A stretch of DNA of 64,000 bases from assembly GCA_020639075.1 (NCBI GenBank), contig JACKHI010000001.1, positions 4,650,001 through 4,714,000 of the forward strand, in the 5' to 3' direction. This stretch comes from Phycisphaerales bacterium. GTDB taxonomy: Bacteria; Planctomycetota; Phycisphaerae; UBA1845; UTPLA1. Position numbers and translations under genes: made by a program. Positions 26,908 through 34,284 of the stretch are shown in pieces. The notes below the pieces were generated by a model, which saw only the letters and a list, made by a program, of their open reading frames with translations, did not search any database and was not told the origin of the DNA. The first letter of the stretch is position 1. The number at the start of each line of letters is the position of its first letter.

Positions 26908-29202
26908 TTACGCCCCGATCAGCGCGTCGACGAATAACTGAATATCAACGCCGTCGACAACCCCCGAATCATCCATGTCGGCCAGACTGATATCGCAGCC
27001 GGTGTATCCTCCGATCAGCGCTGCAACGAAGTCGGGCGTGTCGGCCGCATTGACGGCGTGATCGCAGTTCGCGTCGCCCTTCTGAAGCGGACACGGACTG
27101 GGGCTGCATGGCGTATTGGGCGTCCAGTCGAGACCGGCGGACTGCTGACAGGCCGCCTGGCTCATCTGAGTGCACTGGCCGCCATCGAGGCAACACGCGC
27201 CGATCGTCGTCTGGCAATCCGTGATATCCAGTGCGTAGCTGAAGCAGTCCGACACGTTGTCGGCGTTGTCGAGCATCAGATAGTACGTGCCGCTCGTCAG
27301 CGCGAGGTCGTTGATGATCGCCGTCGAGCCGGTCGCGATGTCGTGGGCGAGGCACGTCAATCCTGGGGGGCACGCATTGTCGACGACGATGCCGAATCCC
27401 GTGTCGCTCGCCGTTGCGCCAGTCACGACGATATCGATACATCGCGGTCCGCTCACGCTGAACGTGTAGATGATGTCCTGCCCCTTGTCATACGCATCAA
27501 GACACGTGTTGGCGTAGTCGTCGTTCCTTCCGCAAGTGGTGTTCAAATCCGTATAGGGGATCGCCGGGATCGCCAGAGGGAATTCGCAGTCCTGTCCGTC
27601 CTGGGAGACGGGTGAACAAGGCGGATTGATCTGGCTGCAGGCCAGACCGAGGCTCCACACGTCGTTGGGGCCCTGGCATGCGGATAGCGGCACGTTGTTC
27701 GTGCACGATGTCGTGCCCGTGTCACAGCATGCGCCCGTCACTTCGCCGCAGTTCGTGATGCTGAGCGTGAAGTCCAGGCTGTCGTCGGCAAGGGGCCAGC
27801 GATCGATCATCAGGTAGTAAGTGCCAGGCGACAGCGTCAGGTTGCTGATCGTTGCAACCGAATCGGGCGTCGTCGTTTGCGCGATGCATGCCGTACTCGG
27901 CGGGCAGACGTCGTCGATCACCACGCCGATCCAGTTGTTGTCCGGCGTCGCGCCCGTGACTGTGATGTCGATGCACTGCGTGCTGCCGATCGTGAGTTCA
28001 TAGACGATGTCATCGCCGTTGTCGAATGTGTCGAGGCACGTGTTCGCGTAGTCGTTGTCTTTGTCGGCCGTTGTATTGACGTCAACGAACGGAATGGCGT
28101 TGATCTGGATCGGGTTGCTGCAATTCGTGCCGCCCGGATGAATGACAGGGACGCACGGCGGATTCAGTTGGCTGCACGCGAGGCCGACGCTCCAGACTTC
28201 GTCGGCGCCCTGGCAATTGGCCTGCGACACGTTGTTGGTGCACGTCAGGGCCGTCATGTTGCAGCATGCGCCCGTCGGTACGCCGCACACGAAACTCTGG
28301 CCCTGGATGAAGACGTTGGAGTCGAGAATCTCGTCTCCCGCGTCGGCGACGGCGAGCTTGATGTGATTGACGCCGGGATTCACGACGCCGGTCGCAGTCA
28401 GAACGACAGTCAGGCCGTCCATCTGGATGTCGCGAACGCCCGCACACGGAAACGTCCCGGGCGGTATGTCCGCACAGCTGTTGTTGACGTAGAGATTGCA
28501 GAAGCTGCCGTTCGGCGGGTTGTATGGGTTGTCGCAATTCACGTTATTGATGCTGACGGGCGTGCCGGCGCCGCCCGGCACCAGTGCGATATTGGCGCCG
28601 TTCAGGAAGAACCCGAAGACGTCGTTGTAAGGCGAGTTCACCCACTCGTTGTACTCGTCGGATGTGAATACGTATTGGAATTGGATGATCTGCGTGCCGG
28701 AGCACTCGAAGTCAAATTCGAGGACGCACGCGTCGAACGTCGTAAAGCCCGGGATCAGACCGTCCAGATCCACGTCGCCCGGCTGCAGATTGTCGGAAGT
28801 GACGTCGTCCTGTGTGTTGGGACCTGGGGCGAAGGAGATGTCGCCCGAGCTGAGCATGATGCCGCTTTCAAAACCGATGATGCCGGTCCCGCCGCTGAAC
28901 GTGCCGCCCGCGACGTTTGCGCCGGTGTAGGAAATGTTGGAAACGCTCACGCCCGGTCCCAACAGCGCAGTCACGAGATCCGCCGGCGTGAGGCCGGCGT
29001 TGAGGTCTTGCGTCACCAGACCTGGCGCGCGCGGCGCGGCGACAGGGGCGATCCGATTGTTGCCACCCGGCGGAACGATCGGCCGCTGCGGCGCCGATTG
29101 GGCGGTCTGTGCTGCGATGATACAGACAAGGAATGCAGCAAGCAGTTGCAGCCGGTAGTGGTTCGATACACTGGCGCCAGAAAGTCGTTGATTCGTTTTC
29201 AT
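26908..29202 (-). CDS. Secreted choice-of-anchor L protein with Cys-rich repeats and dockerin-like tail
   Basis: 764 residues from ATG 29202 (AGGAG seven bases ahead). A signal peptide (LLAAFLVCIIAAQTAQSAP) leads into a choice-of-anchor L domain from about residue 45 to 310 (TPADLVTALLGPGVSVSNISYTG-like start; VFTSDEYNEWV; AVADAGD). Two copies of a Cys-rich unit follow (GACCNMTALTC..., GACCDTGTTSC...), each joined to a beta-sandwich (DYANTCLDTFDNGDDIVYE; SPGTYYLMID) like bacterial pre-peptidase C-terminal domains. The tail has a dockerin-like pair, KGDANCDHAVNAAD and DMDDSGVVDGVD. Likely a large surface or matrix protein sharing its sorting tail with the proteins at 0-4.2 kb. Confidence 0.85.
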   Translation of the reverse strand: MKTNQRLSGASVSNHYRLQLLAAFLVCIIAAQTAQSAPQRPIVPPGGNNRIAPVAAPRAPGLVTQDLNAGLTPADLVTALLGPGVSVSNISYTGANVAGGTFSGGTGIIGFESGIMLSSGDISFAPGPNTQDDVTSDNLQPGDVDLDGLIPGFTTFDACVLEFDFECSGTQIIQFQYVFTSDEYNEWVNSPYNDVFGFFLNGANIALVPGGAGTPVSINNVNCDNPYNPPNGSFCNLYVNNSCADIPPGTFPCAGVRDIQMDGLTVVLTATGVVNPGVNHIKLAVADAGDEILDSNVFIQGQSFVCGVPTGACCNMTALTCTNNVSQANCQGADEVWSVGLACSQLNPPCVPVIHPGGTNCSNPIQINAIPFVDVNTTADKDNDYANTCLDTFDNGDDIVYELTIGSTQCIDITVTGATPDNNWIGVVIDDVCPPSTACIAQTTTPDSVATISNLTLSPGTYYLMIDRWPLADDSLDFTLSITNCGEVTGACCDTGTTSCTNNVPLSACQGPNDVWSLGLACSQINPPCSPVSQDGQDCEFPLAIPAIPYTDLNTTCGRNDDYANTCLDAYDKGQDIIYTFSVSGPRCIDIVVTGATASDTGFGIVVDNACPPGLTCLAHDIATGSTAIINDLALTSGTYYLMLDNADNVSDCFSYALDITDCQTTIGACCLDGGQCTQMSQAACQQSAGLDWTPNTPCSPSPCPLQKGDANCDHAVNAADTPDFVAALIGGYTGCDISLADMDDSGVVDGVDIQLFVDALIGA

Positions 29203-29718
29203 AGAGTTGCTCCTGCGGATGATCTGCCGCACAGGAATTTCAACGCGTCCACAAGCGGGCCGACATCGGCGAGATGGGCGCGATGCCTTTCGTCGTTATT
29301 GATGGCAGAACGATCGTGGGCGGCGTGGAACGCGAACGAGGTCTGTCGATTTGTCAGTCTAGGATGGTTGTGCGGATGGCTGCAAAGAATGCACGCGGGC
29401 GCTCATGCGAGTAGTTTGCCAAGCGTCGAAAGCGCGAGCCAATCGTGCGATGGATTTCGTACCGATTCGGTTCCGGTTTCAGCGATCAATTTTGGTAACG
29501 CTCCGTTGATATCGATGTTTCTGCATCGCGGATTGGGAAATCGCAGATGCTATCCGGCCCTGACAATCTCTGAGTGGTTGTAGATGCACGGCAACTGAGT
29601 CGAGTGGTGGGTGTAGACGCGCGTTTCAATGTCGTTTGGAACAGACCGGCGGCGAGAGACCTTCTTCTCTGATGATCGCCGTTTCGACGAAGACGCTTTT
29701 CTCCTGATGCATCACGAC

Positions 29719-29828
29719 CTTTCGGGAAAGGCCGACCCGTTCCGAACCGCGACCGTAAGGGAGTCCGGTCGCGCGCCGTAGGGCCTGCGCGATAACTCTT
29801 TGCAGCGCGTGTCGCCGGGCGCCACAGG
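29719..29828. repeat. 110-bp direct repeat, copy 1
   Basis: Starts CTTTCGGGAAAGG, contains CCGTTCCGAACCGCGACC and a CCGGTCGCG hairpin arm, and ends GCGCCACAGG. A second copy at 30210-30320 is close to identical. Each copy directly precedes a MITE-like element. Confidence 0.75.
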
Positions 29829-30137
29829 AAGCTCGTCCGAGGCTTTCCGGAAATTAGAAATCGTCGCGGCCGCAACTCGCGTCGTGTTTTGCCCGGAGGG
29901 CGCGCGAACATAGCCGGGGATTTCAATCCCCGGTCGCGTCACGGTGCAATCGGCTGGGCGTCCGGAGGACGCGCGACCACTCGACGTCCGCCCTGCCGGG
30001 CGGCAATAGTTAATTGACAACGCCATCCAGGGACTGAAGTCCCTGGCAAAGACCGCACGCCCTCCGGGCGAATGTCGACGTCGAGCGCGAAGTCGAAGTA
30101 GATGCATTCCCGGACAGCCTCGACAAGCCACCAGTTG
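29822..30137. mobile_element. MITE-like structured element, copy A
   Basis: About 315 bp bounded by inverted ends: GAGGCTTTCCGGAAATT on the left (29839-29855) and ATTCCCGGACAGCCTC on the right (30106-30121). The interior is a series of stem-loops: GCCC-GGA-GGGC, CCGGGGATT/AATCCCCGG, GCGTCC-GGA-GGACGC and CCAGGGACT/AGTCCCTGG. No ORF is supported. Ends match those of copies B, C and D. Confidence 0.65.
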
Positions 30138-30209
30138 CACCCTTATTCACCACGTCAACAGTGCGACCCGGCCGCAGAATAATTCATCCTGACACCTTTT
30201 CCCAACGAA

Positions 30210-30320
30210 CTTTCGGGAAAGGTCGCCCCGTTCCGAACCGCGACCGTAAGGGAGTCCGGTCGCGCGCCGCACCGCCTGCACGATAACTCCTTGCAGCGCG
30301 TGATCGCCCGGCGCCACAGG
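30210..30320. repeat. 110-bp direct repeat, copy 2
   Basis: Second copy of the repeat at 29719-29828, with a few substitutions, again placed directly before a MITE-like element. It begins just after a CCTGACACCTTTT motif at 30188. Confidence 0.75.
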
Positions 30321-30546
30321 TGGCTTGTGCGAAGTTGTCCGGGAATTCGAGAGTGGATTTCCGAATTGCACAACCGTCGAAAACGTCAGTGTTTGCACGG
30401 CCAAAACAGCTCCGAAGGAGCGACAGTTCTTAGCCACGGGTGGAGCGAAGACCGCGTAGCGGTCGGAGCGCAACCCGTGGTCGGCGTTTTTTCTCGGGTT
30501 TAGCCCTGAAAGGGCGAAACAATTCCCGGCCAGCTTCGGCAAGCTT
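30314..30546. mobile_element. MITE-like structured element, copy B
   Basis: Bounded by GAAGTTGTCCGGGAATT (30331-30347) and AATTCCCGGCCAGCTTC (30521-30537). Read in reverse complement it is roughly 80 percent identical by eye to copy D at 41673-41918. Internal stems: GCTCC-GAA-GGAGC, a long CCACGGG/CCCGTGG stem enclosing GACCGC-GTA-GCGGTC, and GCCCT-GAA-AGGGC. Confidence 0.75.
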
Positions 30547-30689
30547 TTTTGCCACGTCAACATTGCCACCCGGCCGAATGGACCGAATTACAGCAACAGT
30601 TACTCAATCAAGCCGCCTGACTTGGTTGACGGCGTTCAGTGGCCCCCGTGCAATGTCAAGAAATTCTTCCTGACACCTTTGCCGGCCCG

Positions 30690-31109
30690 CGTCGGATTGT
30701 GGGCCGGTCGATGCGCGAACGAATGACGAGTGATCTGGTGATCGACGCGCTGGCGATGGCCGTTGAGCAGCGGCATCCGCCGTCGGGCATCATGCATCAT
30801 TCGGATCGCGGCAGCCAGTACACGAGCCATGCCTTTCAGGCGATGCTGGCGGCCCACGGCATGGTCTGCAGCATGAGCCGCAAGGGCGAAGTGTACGACA
30901 ACGCGGTCATCGAGAGCTTCTACGCGACGTTGAAGCGGGAACTGGTCAAAGGAAGTCAATATGCCACGCGGGACGAGGCCCGCCGAGCGATTTTTGAATG
31001 GATCGAGGTGTTCTACAATCGTCAGCGGCTGCATTCGAGCCTGGGCTGCATTCGAGCCTGCGCTACCAGAGTCCTGCCGACTATGAAGCCGCTGCTTAAA
31101 CTCACTTAA
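30690..31109 (+). pseudogene. IS3-family transposase, 5'-truncated and frameshifted
   Basis: Only the C-terminal part of an IS3 OrfB (DDE integrase core) remains, from RRIVGRSM on. HHSDRGSQYTS and MSRKGEVYDNAVIESFYATLK carry the second Asp and the Glu of the DDE triad; the first Asp and everything upstream are missing. A 17-bp tandem duplication (31028-31044 repeated at 31045-31061) shifts the frame. Without it the protein would end HSSLRYQSPADYEAAA at a TAA at 31097. A TGTCCACTTAGGATGGGG sequence at about 31115 resembles an IS3 right end. The element is dead. Confidence 0.85.
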
Positions 31110-31183
31110 CCGGGTGTCCACTTAGGATGGGGAATACCAGAGTGTAGTTAAATGAAACATTCTGCGTTTCAACTTAGACGGGC

Positions 31184-31465
31184 TCAACCTCTACTTGATT
31201 CCACCCAATCTTGAAACACCTCGACCAAATCTCCGACCAGCACCGAATCCTCGCGAAGCCCTAGCTCAGTCAATAGACCGAACCATTCGTCGTAATCGAA
31301 ACATTGCGGTCGCTTCGATTGCTTCGACAATTCCACTATCAATCCCTCAAATGCGATCTCAACTTCGCCGTGATTCCAAAAGTGTAGGATCTCGTCGATT
31401 CCCTCCTTCGCTAGTAGATCCTTGGATTGATCAATGAGTCGGTACACCTTTTCTTCGTGGTTCAT
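31184..31465 (-). CDS. Small acidic protein, possibly MafI-like immunity protein
   Basis: 93 residues from MNHEEKVYRLID (an upstream ATG at 31510 would add 15). All-helical and acidic, with a segment HGEVEIAFEGLIVEL that recalls the MafI-type immunity fold; I am not certain of this. It has lower GC than the chromosomal average and sits alone in the mobile-element region, which fits an acquired gene. No toxin is adjacent. Alternative: an unrelated orphan. Confidence 0.5.
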   Translation of the reverse strand: MNHEEKVYRLIDQSKDLLAKEGIDEILHFWNHGEVEIAFEGLIVELSKQSKRPQCFDYDEWFGLLTELGLREDSVLVGDLVEVFQDWVESSRG

Positions 31466-31612
31466 GGTCAACTCAATAGAGTGGATACGCAGTCGATATT
31501 TGGCCAGCATACTTCGGGTGTGTCGGTGGATAAAAATCTACTCGGATCGTAATTCCCTCCCGAGTTCCAATCAAGTAAGGAGAATCCCATTTACCGACAC
31601 CACTCGCAGGGT

Positions 31613-31725
31613 GGAAAAGGTGTCAGGTTGATTTTTGGGGGCCGATTCTTCGACCTGACATCACGTCGACGATAATTCTTCCTGACACCTTTTCCCAAGC
31701 CCTTCCTGACACCTTTTCCCAAGCC
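31613..31725. repeat. Copies of the CCTGACACCTTTTCCC motif
   Basis: The motif occurs at 31679 and 31703 as a tandem pair (TTCCTGACACCTTTTCCCAA) and once inverted at 31613 (GGAAAAGGTGTCAGG). Two further copies lie at 30187 and 30667. No gene is supported between 31511 and 31859. Such motifs are often seen beside transposase genes of REP/IS type. Confidence 0.6.
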
Positions 31726-31859
31726 AGTTGAGGCCATCCAACCCAGCGACGCGATCGCAATGATGAAACACTGCGGATACGCCGCTAGCTTCGATTGAAA
31801 TGCGCTCTAATGCAGACTTTTAATGCAAACTGCGCGAGAAAGACCCACGGGACAAATTA

Positions 31860-32117
31860 CTACGGTCCGTGAGATTCCATAAGCATCATAGGATGTAGCA
31901 ATTCGCGAAAGGAACTTGGCTCTCGATTCCATTTAATATCAAGATCCTCGAACGTGGGCCTCAATTCCACTTCGACTTCACGCAGTATCCGATTGTATAC
32001 CCTCTCTTCGACCGCCGCACTACTGGCATACCACAAAGTGACCAGCGAAAGAGATATTGCCAACACACTGAACGCCAATGTTACCTGTTGCACCTTCAGC
32101 TTCATCCTAAATCGCAC
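31860..32117 (-). CDS. Small single-pass membrane protein of unknown function
   Basis: 85 residues from GTG 32117, or 81 from ATG 32105. A basic N-terminus (MRFRMKLKVQQ) precedes one membrane segment at about residues 12-34 (TLAFSVLAISLSLVTLWYA), then a soluble acidic tail (REVEVELRPTFEDLDIKW). GC is lower than in the neighbours. A GGAGGGA sequence lies close ahead of the start. It lies in the decayed mobile-element region and may be an acquired cargo gene. I do not recognise a family. Confidence 0.45.
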   Translation of the reverse strand: MRFRMKLKVQQVTLAFSVLAISLSLVTLWYASSAAVEERVYNRILREVEVELRPTFEDLDIKWNREPSSFRELLHPMMLMESHGP

Positions 32118-32165
32118 TCCCTCCGATGCTGCAGCTCAACAACCAATTTCCGAGTGAACACTTAG

Positions 32166-32234
32166 AATAAGTCAGGAATAAGTCAGGACAGTTACAATAA
32201 GTCAAATAAGTCAGAAATAAGTCAGGACAGTTAC
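32166..32234. repeat. AATAAGTCAGG direct repeats
   Basis: Five close copies of AATAAGTCAG-type units lie within 70 bp. The longer unit AATAAGTCAGGACAGTTAC appears twice, at 32177-32195 and 32216-32234. The second abuts the stop codon of the RAYT remnant, so the repeat is probably the transposase's own end sequence. Confidence 0.65.
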
Positions 32235-32391
32235 TACTTTTTCCGCCGTTTCGGGTTCCGTTTCTCCTTCGGCCTGCCCATCGGCGCCGGCCGCAGTCGG
32301 CGGCCGACGATCATCTCGATTTTACTGATGAACGTGTCCGATCCCAAGGCGTGCCCCTTGAATGTCGAACCGCGGAGCGCTCGGGTGCCTC
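32234..32391 (-). pseudogene. REP-associated tyrosine transposase (RAYT, IS200-like) C-terminal remnant
   Basis: Too short for routine gene calling. On the minus strand an open stretch ending in TAG (32234-32236) encodes ALRGSTFKGHALGSDTF, then KIEMIVGRRLRP, GRPKEKRNPKRRKK. This is the typical C-terminal tail of RAYT proteins (GSD-F-x-x-K-E...LGRRLRP...GRP-K). The catalytic HUH and Tyr domain is missing: upstream, the coding sequence stops where MITE-like copy C begins at about 32393. The gene was therefore truncated, probably by that element. Confidence 0.7.
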
Positions 32392-32392
32392 T

Positions 32393-32592
32393 GATGGCTT
32401 GTCCGAGGCTGTCCGGGAATTAGAACACCCTTTCAGGGTTAGACACGTGTATTTGTCGCGGACCCGGGACTGCACTTCGACCGCGTTGCGGTCGGAAGTT
32501 TGTCCCGGGCTCCCGTAGGTCGCTCTTTCAGAGCGAATCTCGACGCCTTCAAGCGCTCGAATTCCCGGACGGCCTCGGCTTGTCCACCAGTG
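32393..32592. mobile_element. MITE-like structured element, copy C
   Basis: 200 bp with inverted ends GAGGCTGTCCGGGAATT (32405-32421) and AATTCCCGGACGGCCTC (32560-32576), extended outward by GGCTTGTCC/CACCAGTG sequences. It has the same three-stem layout as copies B and D but different bases: ACCCT-TTC-AGGGT, CCCGGGAC/GTCCCGGG enclosing CGACCGC-GTT-GCGGTCG, and TCGCTC-TTTC-AGAGCGA. It interrupts the RAYT remnant. Confidence 0.75.
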
Positions 32593-32972
32593 CTCAGGCC
32601 GCGGCGGGTTCTCGACACCACACGCTCACCCTTGGCCGCGTCGGTGCATTCGCCGTCCCCTCTTCGTTCGCATGCCAACAAGGACCATTTCCATTTTCTC
32701 ATCTCGTTCACCACGTCAATAGCGCCACCCGACCGATGCGCCGATCAGGCATGGACGATTGACGGCGGCGGTCCGTCGTCCGATCAATGGCGGCGCGCGC
32801 TTTGGCGTTTGAGTTTTGCACAATTTGCGCCAGTTTGCGCCCCCCCAAGGCGCGCAAACGTCCGGCGGATCGACCGGCGCCGCGATCGACAGGATGGGAA
32901 GATCGCCCGCCGACACGGCCGGCGCCGGACGAATGCAGTAACATGTGCATCCATGATCAGATCGGAGCCAAC
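32593..32972. other. Non-coding gap after MITE copy C
   Basis: No supported gene. A CACGTCAATAGCGCCACCCG string at about 32713 matches CACGTCAACAGTGCGACCCG near 30152 and CACGTCAACATTGCCACCCG near 30554, so it is a third copy of the sequence that lies downstream of MITE copies A and B. Confidence 0.5.
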
Positions 32973-33617
32973 GTGAGCGCGACGGAAAGTCGATCATCTC
33001 AATCGCCCCGACTCGTTGCCGGCATTCTTGTCGGCGGTCGCAGTCGGCGCATGGGGCGCGACAAGGCGCTGATCGACGTTGGCGGAGAGTCGTTGTTGGC
33101 CCGGACGCTGCGCGTGGCGACGCACTGTGCGAGTGAGTGCGTGCTCGTCGGGGAGGCGCCGTTCGATCTTCCCGCGGCGCTGCATGAGATTCGATGCGTC
33201 CCGGATGGACCGGATGGCGCAGGCCCCATCGCCGGTCTATCTGGTCTGAAGTCTGCGTTTCCGGAATCGACCGTGCTGCTGCTTGCGTGCGACATGCCGC
33301 GGCTCGGGCGGGATTTGCTTGTGCGCCTTGTGCGAGAGGCATCGTCCTGCGATTCGGAATCGCCCGCGGTCGATGCGATCGTGCCCGAGACGATGGATCG
33401 CGAGCGCGTGCAGCGGCATCCGTGTTGTGCGATTTACCGACCAACGGCGAGGCCGCACGTGGCGGCGGCGATCGAGGCGGGGCAGTTCGCTATGACGGCG
33501 ATGCTGGATCGAATGAACGTGCGTTTTGTGAAACTGACGGGCGAGGCGGCGGACCAGTTGGTAAACTGGAATACGCCGCTGGACTTGTTCGGCGGGCGTT
33601 CCACGGATCCCGGTTAG
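32973..33617 (+). CDS. mobA: MobA-like molybdenum cofactor guanylyltransferase
   Basis: 214 residues from GTG 32973, with GGAG at 32964-32967. The frame is open further upstream, but that part has no domain match. The nucleotide-binding start AGILVGGRSRRMGRDKALIDVGG is diagnostic for the MobA/NTP-transferase fold, followed by DGPDGAGPIAGL and the metal-binding LLLACDMPRL. The C-terminal half carries the usual NWNTPLDL ending (N-x-NTP-x-D). It would attach GMP to molybdopterin; a related nucleotidyltransferase for another cofactor is possible. It precedes a phosphodiesterase gene by 69 bp. Confidence 0.85.
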   Translation: MSATESRSSQSPRLVAGILVGGRSRRMGRDKALIDVGGESLLARTLRVATHCASECVLVGEAPFDLPAALHEIRCVPDGPDGAGPIAGLSGLKSAFPESTVLLLACDMPRLGRDLLVRLVREASSCDSESPAVDAIVPETMDRERVQRHPCCAIYRPTARPHVAAAIEAGQFAMTAMLDRMNVRFVKLTGEAADQLVNWNTPLDLFGGRSTDPG

Positions 33618-33686
33618 CGTCGGGTGCATTGGCTCGTGAAATGTGGGGCCGTGTATTGTTAATGCGGGTGGACGGGGGAAGGGTTG

Positions 33687-34190
33687 ATGCGAATCGGGAT
33701 CATGTCCGACAGCCACGGTGACGCGGCGATCACGCGTCGGGCCGTCGCGCTACTGGGCCGCGAAGGCGCGACGAAGCTGATTCACTGCGGGGACATCTGC
33801 AGCGAGTCGGTCCTTGACGAGTTGGCGGGCCACGATTGCGTGTTCGTCTGGGGAAACTGCGATCAAGCGGGCGCGTCGATGCGTGCATATTTGCGTCGCG
33901 TCGGACTCGCATGGCCGGACGCCCCATTGCGGCTGACGCTGGACGGAAAGCGCATCGCCGTCGCGCACGGTCACGAGTGGGAATTCCAATCACTGCTCGA
34001 AGACGACTCATTGGACTACGTTTTTCACGGCCACACGCATGTGATGAAAGACGTGCGGGTGAACGGCTGTCGCGTGATCAACCCGGGGGCGCTCTATCGC
34101 GCGACGCCGCACAGCGTGGCCGTGCTGGACCTGGACTCGGACGATCTTGCGTTTTTCGTCGTCGAGACCGGAAGGGTGATAGAGCGATGA
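33687..34190 (+). CDS. YfcE/MJ0936-type metallophosphodiesterase
   Basis: 167 residues. All metal-binding motifs of the calcineurin-like fold are present: SDSHGD, IHCGDIC, WGNCD, HGHE and HGHTH, then NPGAL. Members hydrolyse phosphodiesters such as bis-pNPP or cyclic nucleotides with Mn2+; the physiological substrate is not evident. TTG 33684 directly before the ATG is an alternative start. Probably cotranscribed with the mobA-like gene. Confidence 0.9.
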   Translation: MRIGIMSDSHGDAAITRRAVALLGREGATKLIHCGDICSESVLDELAGHDCVFVWGNCDQAGASMRAYLRRVGLAWPDAPLRLTLDGKRIAVAHGHEWEFQSLLEDDSLDYVFHGHTHVMKDVRVNGCRVINPGALYRATPHSVAVLDLDSDDLAFFVVETGRVIER

Positions 34191-34209
34191 GTATCGAGTG
34201 GCGAAATCT

Positions 34210-34249
34210 GAGCGCAAAGAAAAGAACCCGGCCATTGCTGACCGGGTTC
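34210..34249 (-). terminator. Rho-independent terminator of the TPR-esterase gene
   Basis: GAACCCGG (34224-34231) pairs with CCGGGTTC (34242-34249). On the minus strand the hairpin is followed by TTTTCTTTG, and it lies 36 bp past the stop codon of the gene at 34285. It may also serve the plus-strand phosphodiesterase gene. Confidence 0.75.
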
Positions 34250-34284
34250 GGAGGTTGATGTCGAAATGTCAATGCTGTGGCAGC

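Noticed and set aside
27877..29583. 568-codon open frame on the plus strand
   Set aside because: Antisense to the choice-of-anchor L protein; composition is that of a shadow frame and no ribosome binding site is seen.
29719..30556. CRISPR array
   Set aside because: The repeats are long, few and not separated by uniform spacers, and no cas genes are in the window.
32500..32976. 158-codon frame ahead of the mobA-like gene
   Set aside because: It runs through MITE copy C and repeat sequence, with no domain match.
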